Below are positions 1 through 8,273 of a DNA stretch of 37,307 nucleotides, piece after piece. Source of the stretch: JBCCEJ01 sp039030335 (GTDB lineage: Bacteria; Pseudomonadota; Gammaproteobacteria; HK1); assembly GCA_039030335.1 (NCBI GenBank), contig JBCCEJ010000055.1, positions 1 through 37,307 of the forward strand, in the 5' to 3' direction. The notes beneath the pieces are model-generated. The model made no database searches and was not told the DNA's origin. It was given only the letters and a program-made list of their open reading frames with translations. The first letter of the stretch is position 1, and every line of letters starts with the position of its first letter. The translations under genes and the position numbers were made by a program.

Positions 1-143
1 GTTCCATTCCCGTTTTTTGAGAACCTAGTTTTTGTTTCACTATCTTCAATTTCTTCACTTATTATACGATAAAAATCTGCAATCGTTTTTTTAACATTTC
101 CTATTTCATTAATTCTAACGTAGGCTTTCGAATATGTTCCCAT
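1..143 (-). CDS. Partial N-terminus of unknown protein in low-GC foreign DNA
   Basis: The minus strand is open from an ATG at 143-141 to the window edge. It gives about 47 residues beginning MGTYSKAYVRINEIGNVKK and rich in Lys, Ile and Glu. An A/G-rich stretch (AGAAAAGA) just upstream of the ATG could be a ribosome site. Hand counting gives about 29 percent G+C over 1-160, against well over 60 percent in the neighbouring genes. The family is not recognised. The gene expected here, downstream of rpsB, is tsf, and this is not tsf. The low GC and wrong gene suggest a chimeric join near 160-175 rather than native sequence. Confidence 0.5.
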   Translation of the reverse strand, partial: MGTYSKAYVRINEIGNVKKTIADFYRIISEEIEDSETKTRFSKNGNG

Positions 144-218
144 TCTTTTCTGTTTTTATTCGCTTTGCTGCTCGGTTACCGCCCCTGCCAGCATCGTGGC
201 GGAGCGGCGCAAGAACCA

Positions 219-242
219 GCGCGAGCCGGGAATGGCTCGCGC
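219..242 (-). terminator. Perfect 9-bp hairpin just downstream of rpsB
   Basis: GCGCGAGCC (219-227) and GGCTCGCGC (234-242) form a perfect 9-bp stem with a 6-nt loop, starting 8 bases past the rpsB stop. Only a weak T-containing tract follows on the transcribed strand. In gammaproteobacteria a partial terminator between rpsB and tsf is known, so this could be that attenuator. The tsf gene itself is missing. Confidence 0.5.
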
Positions 243-249
243 GTTGTCG

Positions 250-1092
250 TCAGGAATCCGGCTGAGCTGCCTCTTCCGCCGGCGCTTCGGCCGGGGCTTC
301 AGCCGGCGCTTCGGCCGAGGCTTCAGCCGGCGCTTCAGCCGAGGCTTCAGCCGGCGCTTCCGCCGCCGGAGCCGGCGCCCCCTCCACTTCCTGAACTTCC
401 GCGATCTGGGCAGACTGACGCCCCTCGATCACCGCGTCCGCGACGCCCGTTACGTACAGCGAGATCGCACGAATCGCATCGTCGTTACCCGGGATGATGT
501 AGTCGACACCGTCCGGTGTATTGTTGGTGTCGACGATTCCGACGACCGGTATCCCGAGCTTTACCGCCTCGGCGACGGCGATCTTCTCGTGCCCCACGTC
601 CACGACGAAGAGCACGTCCGGCAGACCATCCATGTTCTTGATGCCGCCGAGACCACGTTCGAGCTTCGCCAGCTCGCGCTCACGCGACAAACCTTCCTTC
701 TTGTTCAGACGGTCCAGACCGCCTTCCTGGATCATCGTTTCGAGATCCTTGAGCCTGCGGATCGACTCCCTGACAGTCCGATAATTGGTCAGCATGCCGC
801 CGAGCCAACGGCGATCCACATAAGGCATACCGCAGCGTTGGGCCTCTCGCTTGACGACATCCTGCGCCGAGCGCTTAGTGCCGACAAACAGGATCTTGCC
901 TCGGTTCGCCGCCATCGATCCCAGGAAGTTGACCGCATCGTTGTACAGTGGCAGCGTGCGTTCCAGGTTGATGATGTGGACTTTGTTGCGCTCGCCGAAA
1001 ATGTAGGGCGACATGCGCGGATTCCAGTAGCGCGTCTGGTGGCCGAAGTGCACGCCGGCCTCCAGCATGTCACGCATCGACACTGAGCTCAT
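250..1092 (-). CDS. rpsB: 30S ribosomal protein S2
   Basis: This is a structural protein of the small ribosomal subunit, 280 residues. The N-terminus MSSVSMRDMLEAGVHFGHQ is nearly identical to the E. coli S2 start, and the body continues with family-typical segments such as RYWNPRM, FVGTKRSAQ and VDRRWLGGMLTN. The start at 1092 is chosen over an open extension to 1188 because the family begins here and a GAGGA lies about 8 nt upstream. The last 45 or so residues are an Ala/Pro/Glu low-complexity tail encoded by 24-nt repeats, longer than the E. coli C-terminus. Transcription appears to come from an extended -10 promoter at 1333-1360 through a leader of roughly 230 nt, which fits S2 autoregulation. 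tsf, the usual next gene, is absent because the sequence changes character below about 170. Confidence 0.97.
   Translation of the reverse strand: MSSVSMRDMLEAGVHFGHQTRYWNPRMSPYIFGERNKVHIINLERTLPLYNDAVNFLGSMAANRGKILFVGTKRSAQDVVKREAQRCGMPYVDRRWLGGMLTNYRTVRESIRRLKDLETMIQEGGLDRLNKKEGLSRERELAKLERGLGGIKNMDGLPDVLFVVDVGHEKIAVAEAVKLGIPVVGIVDTNNTPDGVDYIIPGNDDAIRAISLYVTGVADAVIEGRQSAQIAEVQEVEGAPAPAAEAPAEASAEAPAEASAEAPAEAPAEAPAEEAAQPDS
281..364. repeat. 24-bp tandem repeat (3.5 copies) in the rpsB 3' end
   Basis: Units start at 281, 305, 329 and 353 (the last is a half copy). Each begins GGCGCTTC and copies differ at one or two positions. On the coding strand each unit encodes an eight-residue Ala/Glu/Ala/Pro/Ser module. 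The repeat is in frame, so copy number can change without breaking rpsB. Confidence 0.85.
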
Positions 1093-1594
1093 GGTGTTTT
1101 CCTCAAGTTGGGTTGTGCTTCCATGTGCCCCGTGGACCCAACCGGAGCGCGCTGGCGCTGCGGCACCCGGATCCAAGTAAACCGGCACATGTGTGGATTA
1201 GCGTGCGCGACGCTGAACCGGACTCGAGACGCGGCTGTTGTGCCGTGTGGTAAGACGGTGGCTCGACGTGACGGACACGCGGGGTTTGCCCACTGCTTCG
1301 CAAGGATTGCAGTTTGCTTGGCAAAGTCGCTCTTTATAACATAAAGGGCAGAACCTTGAACACAGCCCGTCGGCACGCGACATCCGGAACCGCGGACCCG
1401 CGATCGGTCGCTCCAAGCCGGTGAATCGCCCGCCGTATGCACTTCAGCGGGCATCCATCTGCCGGGTCTGCCGCTCGCTTGCAGCGACCGGACATGCGGC
1501 GTTGAGTGTCCCCGGGCGTGGGCGTCCCGGCCACGCTTCGGCCGGCTGCCGCTGACAGGAGCATTTCCAGTTTGGCGATCACACTGAAGACAGT
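1093..1594. promoter_or_regulatory. Divergent rpsB-map intergenic region with rpsB leader
   Basis: About 500 bases hold no convincing gene. On the minus strand, 1093 to about 1327 would be the untranslated leader of rpsB; such long leaders carry the S2-binding regulatory RNA in gammaproteobacteria. The specific S2-binding fold was not assigned. Toward map there is a GC-rich stretch with a 6-bp inverted repeat (GCGTGG/CCACGC) near 1520-1545 but no clear promoter for map. Confidence 0.55.
1333..1360 (-). promoter_or_regulatory. rpsB promoter with extended -10
   Basis: On the minus strand TTCAAG (1360-1355) is followed after 16 nt by TATAAA (1338-1333), preceded by TG one base upstream (1341-1340), giving an extended -10. 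This small AT-rich island stands out in GC-rich surroundings. An extended -10 is also reported for the E. coli rpsB promoter. Confidence 0.6.
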
Positions 1595-1605
1595 ATGGCG
1601 ATCAC
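1573..1605. repeat. Direct repeat TGGCGATCAC across the map start
   Basis: TGGCGATCAC occurs at 1573-1582 and again at 1596-1605. The second copy overlaps the map start codon (ATG at 1595). It may be a small local duplication around the translation start. No function is claimed. Confidence 0.4.
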
Positions 1606-2365
1606 TCTAAAAACCCCCGAACAGCTTGAGAAAATGCGCATCGCCGGCCGTCTCGCAGCAGACGTGCTGCAGATGGTGGAGCCGCACGTGCAACCGGGAG
1701 TGACCACCGGCGAACTGAACCGTCTGTGCCACGACTATATCGTCGACCAGCAGGGGGCGGTCCCTGCGCCGCTCAACTACCACGGCTTTCCGAAGTCGAT
1801 CTGCACGTCGGTCAATCAGCAGGTATGCCACGGCATTCCCAGCGACAAGAAGAAGCTGAAGGAAGGGGATATCCTGAATATCGACATCACCGTCATCAAG
1901 GATGGCTACTACGGTGACACGAGCAGGATGTTCTGCGTCGGGCGCGCGTCCGTGCTGGCCGAACGCCTCGTCAGAGTCAGCTACGAATGTATGTGCATCG
2001 GCGTCGAGATGGTGAAGCCCGGCATTCACCTCGGTGACATCGGACACGCGATCCAGACCCACGCCGAGAAACAACGGTGCTCCGTCGTGCGGGAATATTG
2101 CGGACACGGGATCGGCATGACGTTCCATGAGGATCCGCAGGTACTGCACTACGGCAGTCCCGGGACGCGCGAACGGCTCGAGCCGGGCATGACATTCACA
2201 ATCGAGCCGATGGTGAACGCGGGCAAGCGGCACGTGAAGCTGCTGCCGGACGGCTGGACCGTCGTCACCAAGGACCGCAGCCTCTCCGCGCAGTGGGAGC
2301 ACACGGTTGCCGTCACCGACGACGGCTTCGAGATCATGACACTGCACGACGGTGACAAGCTCTGA
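1595..2365 (+). CDS. map: Type I methionine aminopeptidase
   Basis: It removes the initiator methionine from nascent proteins in the cytoplasm. The 256-residue length and the active-site residues match the E. coli enzyme exactly in number: His79, Asp97, Asp108, His171, Glu204 and Glu235 are all present, in CHGIPSD, NIDITV, GDTSRMF, GHGIGMTFHE, TIEPM and QWEHTVAV contexts. The gene is divergent from rpsB, the classical gammaproteobacterial arrangement, and its 3' end overlaps the GTG start of glnD by 14 bases, so the two are probably cotranscribed. No strong Shine-Dalgarno is visible before the ATG; a TGGCGATCAC repeat covers the start. No defects are seen. Confidence 0.97.
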   Translation: MAITLKTPEQLEKMRIAGRLAADVLQMVEPHVQPGVTTGELNRLCHDYIVDQQGAVPAPLNYHGFPKSICTSVNQQVCHGIPSDKKKLKEGDILNIDITVIKDGYYGDTSRMFCVGRASVLAERLVRVSYECMCIGVEMVKPGIHLGDIGHAIQTHAEKQRCSVVREYCGHGIGMTFHEDPQVLHYGSPGTRERLEPGMTFTIEPMVNAGKRHVKLLPDGWTVVTKDRSLSAQWEHTVAVTDDGFEIMTLHDGDKL

Positions 2366-5006
2366 ACCGGGCGCCGGCACGGGCGCACCACCGTGGGCGC
2401 CGGCCCTGCTGACCACGCCGGATCCCCGTGGAGAGGCAGCCAGCTACGCAGCCGGTTGCAGAAACTGGTACGAGACCGCGCGCTCGGCGCTCATCGAACG
2501 TTTCGATCGCGGCGAGGCGGTAGAATCGCTGGTCCGGCAACACGCAGCGCTGGTCGACTCGTTACTCATTCGGATCTGGACTGACTTCGGGCTGCACGTG
2601 CACCCGGAACTGGTGCTCGTCGCGGTTGGCGGCTACGGGCGGGGCGAACTGCACCCCTACTCCGATGTCGATCTGATGGTTCTCGTCGACGGCGACGTCG
2701 AACGTCACGGCGAGGTCGCCAGTGAATTCGTGACGCTGCTGTGGGACTTGCGTATCGACGTCGGCCACAGTGTACGCACCGTGGCGCAGTGCGTGGAGCA
2801 GGCGCGTCAGGACATCACGGTCGCCAGCAATCTCAGCGAGGCGCGATTGCTCTTCGGAGCCGCTGAGGTATACGAGATGATGCGCAGCCAGGTCGCCCCC
2901 ACCTGGTCGAGTGCCGCGTTCTTCGAAGCGAAGCGTGAAGAACAGATGACGCGCCACCGGCGGTACCACGACACCGCTTAAAACCTTGAACCCAACGTCA
3001 AGGGCGGTCCTGGGGGTCTGCGGGACATTCAGATGGTCGGCTGGGTCGCGAAACGCCACTTCGGCGCAGACTCGCTGGACGAATTGGTCACCCACGCGTT
3101 CCTGACCCGCGCCGAGTTCGAGTTGCTGCGCGACTCGCAACACTTCCTGTGGCAAGTCCGCTTCGGGCTGCACATCATTGCCGGCCGTCGTGAGGATCGG
3201 TTGCTCTTCGGGCATCAGATCGAGCTCGCGAACAAGCTCGGTTACTCCGATGCCGACCACAACCTGGCGGTCGAGCAGTTCATGCAGGTCTACTACCGCA
3301 CGGTGCGACAGGTCAGCCGCCTAAACGAGATGCTGCTGGAGCTGTTCCTGGAAGACATTCTGCTCGACCCGAGGAAGGCCGAGATCCGCCCGTTGAACCG
3401 CCGCTTCCAGGTGCGGGATGGTTACCTGGAGCAACGCCAGACCAACGTCTTTAGCCGGTATCCGTTTGCGCTTTTGGAGATGTTCCTGCTCCTTCAGCAA
3501 AACCCCGACGTCAAAGGTGTGCGCGCCACCACCATTCGCGCCGTGCGCGAGAACCTGCATCGCATCGACGATGAGTTTCGCGCCGATCTGCGAAGCCGCA
3601 GCCTGTTTCTGGAGATCATCCGCCAACCCCGTGGCATCACGCACGAATTCCAGCGCATGCACGATTACGGTGTGCTGCAGCGATACCTGCCCGTGTTCGG
3701 TAACGTCGTCGGCAAGATGCAGTACGACCTGTTCCACGTCTACACCGTCGATCAGCACACACTGTTCGTCGTACGCAATCTCCGATGCTTCTTCGTACCC
3801 GAGCGATTTCATGAATTTCCGCGCTGCTCGGCGCTGGTAGCGCGCCTGCCAAAGCCGGAGCTGCTCTACCTCGGCGGCTTGTTTCACGATATCGCCAAGG
3901 GCCGTCCTGGCGACCATTCAACGTTGGGGGCCACCGACGCACGGGAGTTCTGTCTGCACCACGGCATGAGCCAGTTCGATGCGAACTTCGTCGCCTGGCT
4001 GGTGGAACGTCACCTGTTGATGTCGACGACCGCACAGCGCCGTGACATCACGGATCCGGACGTCATCAACGAGTTCGCCGAAGTGGTTGGTGACCGGATG
4101 CACCTCGACTATCTGTACCTGTTGACGGTTGCCGACATCCGCGCAACTGACCCGGGTCTTTGGAACGACTGGAAGGACGCGCTGCTATGGGATCTGTATC
4201 AGTCGACCGTCAATGCCCTCAGGCGCGACGACACCTCGCCATTGGACCGGCAGGGTCTGGTGCGCGAGACCCAGGAAGGCGCGCGCCGTCTCCGGAGCGA
4301 TTTGCAACCGGCGCGGGTGCGTGCGCTCTGGCGTGCGCTCGGCGACGAATATTTCCTTCGCGCGACGGCCGACGAAGTCGCCTGGCATGCGGGATGCGTG
4401 TTACACGCCGGCGTTGAAGAACTCCCCCTCGTCGCGGTGCGCAACGGTCGTGGTGGCACCGAGATCTTCATCTACGCCCCAGATCAGCCATACATGTTCG
4501 CCACGTGTTCGGCAACGCTCGATCGCCTCCAGTTGAATATCCTCGACGCCCGTATCATGACCGCCGACAACGGCATGACGCTCGACAGTTTCGTGGTGGA
4601 AAGCGGCGAGGATCTCGATACCGACCAGCTCGATGAGCATCACCATCAAATCGCGCACAAGATGCGTGAAGCGGTGCGCAAGCCGGCATGGCGGATGCCG
4701 TCCGCGAGCCGCAAGCCGCGCCGTGAGCTGCGGCATTTCCGCACCCCCACCGAGCTGCGGTTCTCCACCGACCCGCAACGCAACCGCACCGTGATGGAAC
4801 TCATAACGGCCGACCGCCCTGGCCTGCTCGCACGCGTCGGCTGGGCCTTATCGGCGTGCCACGTGTCGGTTTTGAATGCCAAGATCGCAACTTTTGGCGA
4901 GCGGGCTGAGGACATTTTTCTGCTCCGCGACCGCGTGTCGGGAGCGCTGAGCGACGTGCAGATCGCGCAGGTGCGCGACCATATCCATACCGTACTCGAT
5001 GCGTGA
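2352..5006 (+). pseudogene. glnD: PII uridylyltransferase/uridylyl-removing enzyme, interrupted by in-frame TAA
   Basis: GlnD senses glutamine and adds or removes UMP from PII, controlling nitrogen assimilation. From the GTG start, which overlaps map, the frame spans 884 residues, the normal family length. The nucleotidyltransferase motif GGYGRGELHPYSDVD is near residues 93-107, the HD phosphohydrolase pair (LFHDIAKG) near 512-513, and two ACT domains lie near 700-770 and 812-884. A single TAA at 2979-2981 (codon 210) interrupts it. The flanking residues DTA and NLEPNVKGGPGGLRD normally surround a Tyr, so a Tyr codon (TAC or TAT) has become TAA with no frame change. Either the gene is inactivated, translation restarts downstream (an in-frame ATG is at 3033), or the base is a consensus error. 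All domain motifs are otherwise intact, which argues for a recent change or an error. Confidence 0.9.
2979..2981 (+). other. In-frame TAA stop inside glnD
   Basis: This stop sits at codon 210, between the residues DTA and NLEPNVK, where the family has Tyr. Frame and homology continue unchanged on both sides. Confidence 0.9.
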
Positions 5007-5122
5007 CCGCGTGCCTCCAGCCAACACGGACAGCGCAGCGGCGCCGCGTCGGCCGGACGACGTCACCTAAGGTGCATTCAGGCGTCAGCAGGATAGCCAG
5101 CTGGCCACGGGAGATCTGAACG

Positions 5123-5374
5123 ATGCAAGTCACGGTGAAGTTCTTTGCGAGCCTTCGCGAGCGTATGGGCAAGGCCGAAGAACAGGTCGTACTGAACGGC
5201 CGGACCACTGTTTCGGAACTCTGGTCGTCGCTGCGCAAGCAGTTGGATGGGGACTCGCCAGAGCTCGATCCCAGCGCCGTGCGCGCCGCGGTCAACCACG
5301 ACTACGTCGACGACGACTTCGAGCTCCATGACGGTGACGAGGTCGCTTTCTTTCCCCCCGTGACGGGCGGTTGA
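5123..5374 (+). CDS. moaD: Molybdopterin synthase sulfur-carrier subunit
   Basis: This 83-residue ubiquitin-like protein carries sulfur as a C-terminal thiocarboxylate for dithiolene formation in molybdopterin. It starts MQVTVKFFASLRERMG, has the beta-grasp pattern HDGDEVAFFPPVTGG, and ends in the obligatory Gly-Gly. An AGGA-type site (GGGAGAtctgaacg) lies upstream of the ATG. Its TGA overlaps the moaC ATG (TGATG), so the pair should be translationally coupled. The partner moaE is not adjacent and not in the window. Confidence 0.93.
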   Translation: MQVTVKFFASLRERMGKAEEQVVLNGRTTVSELWSSLRKQLDGDSPELDPSAVRAAVNHDYVDDDFELHDGDEVAFFPPVTGG

Positions 5375-5853
5375 TGATGAGCGACCTGACGCATTTCGAC
5401 AGCGACGGCAAGGCCCACATGGTCGACGTGGGCGAAAAGGACATCACGCACCGGGTGGCAGTGGCCGAAGGACGCATTCGGATGCATCCGGACACACTCG
5501 CCCTTATCGCCAGCGGTAGCCACAAGAAGGGAGACGTGTTGGGCATCGCCAGAGTCGCCGGCATCATGGCGGCCAAGCGCACGCCCGACCTGATCCCGCT
5601 GTGTCACCCGATGCCGCTGACGCGCGTCACTATCGACCTGGAGCTGGAGCCGGATGGTCCGGGCGTCCGGTGCGAGGTTGTCGCCGAGACGGTCGCGCGC
5701 ACCGGCGTCGAGATCGAAGCCTTGACCGCCGCGCAGATCTGTCTGCTCACGATCTACGATATGTGTAAGGCCGTCGACCGTGCGATGGTGATCGGCGACG
5801 TCCGCCTGTTGCGCAAGTCCGGCGGTCGATCCGGCACCTGGGAGCGCAACTGA
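5374..5853 (+). CDS. moaC: Cyclic pyranopterin monophosphate synthase
   Basis: MoaC converts the MoaA product (3',8-cyclo-GTP) to cyclic pyranopterin monophosphate, an early step of molybdenum cofactor synthesis. The 159-residue protein has the family blocks HMVDVGEKDITHRVA, KRTPDLIPLCHPMPL, ARTGVEIEALTA and YDMCKAVDRAM, the last holding the conserved catalytic Lys. The ATG at 5374 overlaps the moaD stop; a TTG at 5371 and an ATG at 5377 are alternatives. A hairpin plus T-run follows directly. It forms a two-gene operon with moaD and presumably supplies cofactor to the Mo-hydroxylase system at 20.6-29.3 kb. moaA and moaE must lie elsewhere. Confidence 0.95.
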   Translation: MMSDLTHFDSDGKAHMVDVGEKDITHRVAVAEGRIRMHPDTLALIASGSHKKGDVLGIARVAGIMAAKRTPDLIPLCHPMPLTRVTIDLELEPDGPGVRCEVVAETVARTGVEIEALTAAQICLLTIYDMCKAVDRAMVIGDVRLLRKSGGRSGTWERN

Positions 5854-5856
5854 GGA

Positions 5857-5897
5857 CCGGATCCGGCAGGGCGTGCCAGATCCGGCCGCACGTTTTT
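5857..5897 (+). terminator. Rho-independent-type terminator after moaC
   Basis: CCGGATC (5857-5863) pairs with GATCCGG (5879-5885), enclosing an inner GGCA/TGCC stem. TTTTT follows at 5893-5897 after a 7-nt GC-rich gap. The U-tract is a little distant, so efficiency may be partial. Confidence 0.6.
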
Positions 5898-5983
5898 GAA
5901 CCCCGGCGCACTACGCGCATCCAACGGTGAGGCAGGGCACACAACTTAACGTGCCCGTTCACAAAACAAGGCGGGCGCAGGTG

Positions 5984-5989
5984 TATACT
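5984..5989 (+). promoter_or_regulatory. Possible -10 of the GTPase promoter
   Basis: TATACT lies 34 bases before the ATG at 6024. The best -35 candidate, TTCACA at 5958-5963, is 20 nt away, longer than usual, so the assignment is weak. Confidence 0.3.
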
Positions 5990-6023
5990 TCTGCATCATT
6001 GTGCACTGCAGCGGAAGCGCTAG

Positions 6024-7511
6024 ATGCTGGGTGGAACTCCGACGCCGATCGATAGCCGGCTAGACTCACTGGAAAAGCACCTGAAGCGCGAGAATCCGGC
6101 GCTGCTGGACGTGGTGCGCAGCTACCGGGAACTCGACAAGGTCGCCTACGCGCTCGGCATCATCGAACGCAATGACTCGCTTGCTACGCGAGTTCCCTGG
6201 TGGCCCTTGATCGCCGTACTCGGCACGTTTTCGTCAGGCAAGTCGACGTTCATCAACCGGTACGTCGGGGACACCCTGCAACAGACGGGCAATCAGGCGG
6301 TAGACGACAAGTTCACGGTCATCTGTCAGGCCGCTGATGGCGAATCGCGGACCCTCCCGGGCCTGGCTCTGGATGCTGACCCGCGCTTTCCGTTCTATCA
6401 GATCAGCAAAGACATCGATGAGGTCGCGAGCGGCGAAGGGCATCGCGTAGACGCCTACCTCCAGCTGAAAACGACGCCCAGCCCCACGCTCAAGAACAAA
6501 ATTGTCATCGATTCTCCCGGATTCGATGCGGACGCACAGCGCACCTCCACGCTTCGCATCACCGAACACATCATCAAACTGAGCGACCTGGTCCTCGTGT
6601 TCTTCGATGCACGGCACCCGGAGCCAGGCGCGATGCAAGACACGTTGAAGCACCTGGTCGCCGACACCATCAACCGGCCGGATTCGAACAAGTTCCTGTA
6701 CGTGCTTAACCAGATCGACAACACCGCGCGCGAGGACAACCCCGAAGAGGTATTCGCGGCGTGGCAGCGCGGCCTCGCACAAACAGGCTTGACCGCAGGA
6801 CGCTTCTACCGAATCTACGACGCCAAGTCTGCGGTGCCGATCGAAGACGATAGCGTGCGGCAACGCTTCGAAGAGAAGCGTGACCAGGATCTTGGGGAAA
6901 TCCACGGACGGATGGAACAGGTCGAGATGGAACGCGCGTATCGCGTGGTTGGCGTCCTCGAGAAGCTTGCCAAGCGCATCGAAAGCGACGTCGTACCCAA
7001 GGTCACGGAGATAAAGCAGCGCATAAAGCAGCGCGTGCTGTGGGGCGACGGCATCGTCGCGGCACTGCTTGCCGGCGCCGGCGCAGCCGTAGTGCTGCAG
7101 TTCGACCTCGACGTGAATCTGCTGTCGGACCCATGGGTCGGTGGACCGGTAGCACTCGCCGTCGTAGCGCTGCTTGGCTATCTGCATCTGAAACTGCGCG
7201 ATCTGGTGTTCGGCCGGGAGTTGAAGAAGCTGGAACGCGACGCCGATGCCGAGATGGGCGAATGGTTGCGTGGTGCGCTCCTGCGCAACGCCAGTCGCTG
7301 GCGCAGCGTGCTGTTCACGAACCCGGCGGGTTGGGGCGCGGCAGCGCGTCGTCGTACAGCTCAGGTCTTACGTGATGCCGACGGCTACGTGCAGACGTTG
7401 AACGACCGCTACGCCAACCCATCGGGCAACAACCCGATGAGTGACCCGGTAGAGCCTGCTGAAGTGGACGCGGTCCCGGCACCACCGACGCCAGACAAAA
7501 CTGCCGCCTGA
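6024..7511 (+). CDS. Dynamin-like GTPase, membrane-associated
   Basis: This 495-residue protein has a dynamin/EHD-type GTPase domain. The P-loop GTFSSGKST is at 67-75, the G3 motif DSPG at 163-166 and the G4-like motif NQID at 229-232. Helical segments follow, then two hydrophobic stretches near 341-360 and 372-388 that look like a membrane hairpin, then a basic region and an acidic, Pro-rich tail. Bacterial dynamin-like proteins bind and remodel membranes; the specific role is unknown. It is a single gene rather than the paired arrangement seen in some bacterial dynamin loci. It follows a terminator and is preceded by a weak promoter, so it is probably monocistronic. A 14-bp tandem duplication lies right after its stop. 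Confidence 0.85.
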   Translation: MLGGTPTPIDSRLDSLEKHLKRENPALLDVVRSYRELDKVAYALGIIERNDSLATRVPWWPLIAVLGTFSSGKSTFINRYVGDTLQQTGNQAVDDKFTVICQAADGESRTLPGLALDADPRFPFYQISKDIDEVASGEGHRVDAYLQLKTTPSPTLKNKIVIDSPGFDADAQRTSTLRITEHIIKLSDLVLVFFDARHPEPGAMQDTLKHLVADTINRPDSNKFLYVLNQIDNTAREDNPEEVFAAWQRGLAQTGLTAGRFYRIYDAKSAVPIEDDSVRQRFEEKRDQDLGEIHGRMEQVEMERAYRVVGVLEKLAKRIESDVVPKVTEIKQRIKQRVLWGDGIVAALLAGAGAAVVLQFDLDVNLLSDPWVGGPVALAVVALLGYLHLKLRDLVFGRELKKLERDADAEMGEWLRGALLRNASRWRSVLFTNPAGWGAAARRRTAQVLRDADGYVQTLNDRYANPSGNNPMSDPVEPAEVDAVPAPPTPDKTAA

Positions 7512-7512
7512 A

Positions 7513-7540
7513 TAGACGGTCCTGAGTAGACGGTCCTGAG
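7513..7540. repeat. 14-bp perfect tandem duplication
   Basis: TAGACGGTCCTGAG occurs at 7513-7526 and again at 7527-7540 with no mismatch, immediately after the GTPase stop codon. Confidence 0.9.
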
Positions 7541-7843
7541 TCGCACGCTACGGCCGCGTGGCGACGTTCTTGTGCCCGTCGATGCACCACTGTCTGCGCG
7601 AAGACGCACAGCCACCATGGAAGGTTCCGAACCCTCGCTGCCACGCCCGGTTGGTGGCGATGCGCGCGTAGTTGCCGCGGCCGAGCATACCGGCCATCAG
7701 GTACCACTTCACGGCGCTTACATGGATATCACGAGTCGGGGCATAATCGCGGGCCCGTCACAGCCACCAGCGTGACCGGTACCGACGCGACCCGTCTGCT
7801 TTGCACTACACAACCGTAAAGAACAGAAGGACGCTTCAGCCGC
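7541..7843. other. Intergenic region before cytochrome c
   Basis: About 300 bases without a convincing gene. The only signal is the candidate promoter at 7718-7747. In many gammaproteobacteria a divergent engB gene sits upstream of this kind of cytochrome; it is not present here. Confidence 0.5.
7718..7747 (+). promoter_or_regulatory. Candidate sigma-70 promoter for the cytochrome gene
   Basis: TTACAT (7718-7723) and CATAAT (7742-7747) are separated by 18 nt, about 100 bases upstream of the cytochrome start. Four of six -35 bases and five of six -10 bases match consensus. Confidence 0.45.
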
Positions 7844-8161
7844 ATGCAGCAGGCCTCGTTCGCAACCATCCTCGCCGTCAGTGCCCTGGTGTGGACTAGT
7901 CCCGCGCTTGCCAACGGCGACGCGGCCGCCGGTAAGGCGAAGGCGATCGTCTGCTCCGGGTGCCACGGACCTGACGGGAACAGTGTCAATCCAATCTGGC
8001 CCAAGCTGGCGGGGCAGCACGAGGCCTACCTGATAAAAGTCCTGAAAGATTACCGGAGCGGCGTGCGCCGCAACGCGACCATGAAGGCGATGGCGCGCCC
8101 GCTGAGTGATGCGGATATCGCCAATCTGGCCGCCTTTTATGCGCGGCAGGTTCAGAAATGA
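7844..8161 (+). CDS. Small periplasmic class I cytochrome c
   Basis: A 105-residue exported monohaem cytochrome. Residues 1-23 are a signal peptide ending SPALA. The haem attachment motif CSGCH is at Cys37, Cys40 and His41, and Met80 in NATMKAMA is the likely second axial ligand, followed by the usual LSDADIANLAAFYA helix. The size and the GKAKAIVCSGCHGPDGNS start resemble one half of the two-domain cytochrome c4 or a c5-type protein. It should carry electrons in the periplasm; partners are unknown. The next gene is a Rieske-type protein 112 bases downstream on the same strand, but the predicted compartments differ. Confidence 0.9.
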   Translation: MQQASFATILAVSALVWTSPALANGDAAAGKAKAIVCSGCHGPDGNSVNPIWPKLAGQHEAYLIKVLKDYRSGVRRNATMKAMARPLSDADIANLAAFYARQVQK

Positions 8162-8273
8162 CGCGGGCACCCAACGGGCAGCGCAGCCCGGCTCAGCGCT
8201 GTGCGGCAACTCCGGCTGAGGTCGGCGGGATCGCCGCTCGAACCCCGATAGGCCGTCTTCAGAGAGAATCGCG

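Noticed and set aside
196..1086. A 296-codon open frame on the plus strand opposite rpsB
   Set aside because: It is the antisense shadow of rpsB, caused by high GC and the low-complexity tail. It has no homology-like features.
2352..3060. Frameshift in glnD
   Set aside because: The upstream and downstream parts are in the same phase; only the TAA codon interrupts.
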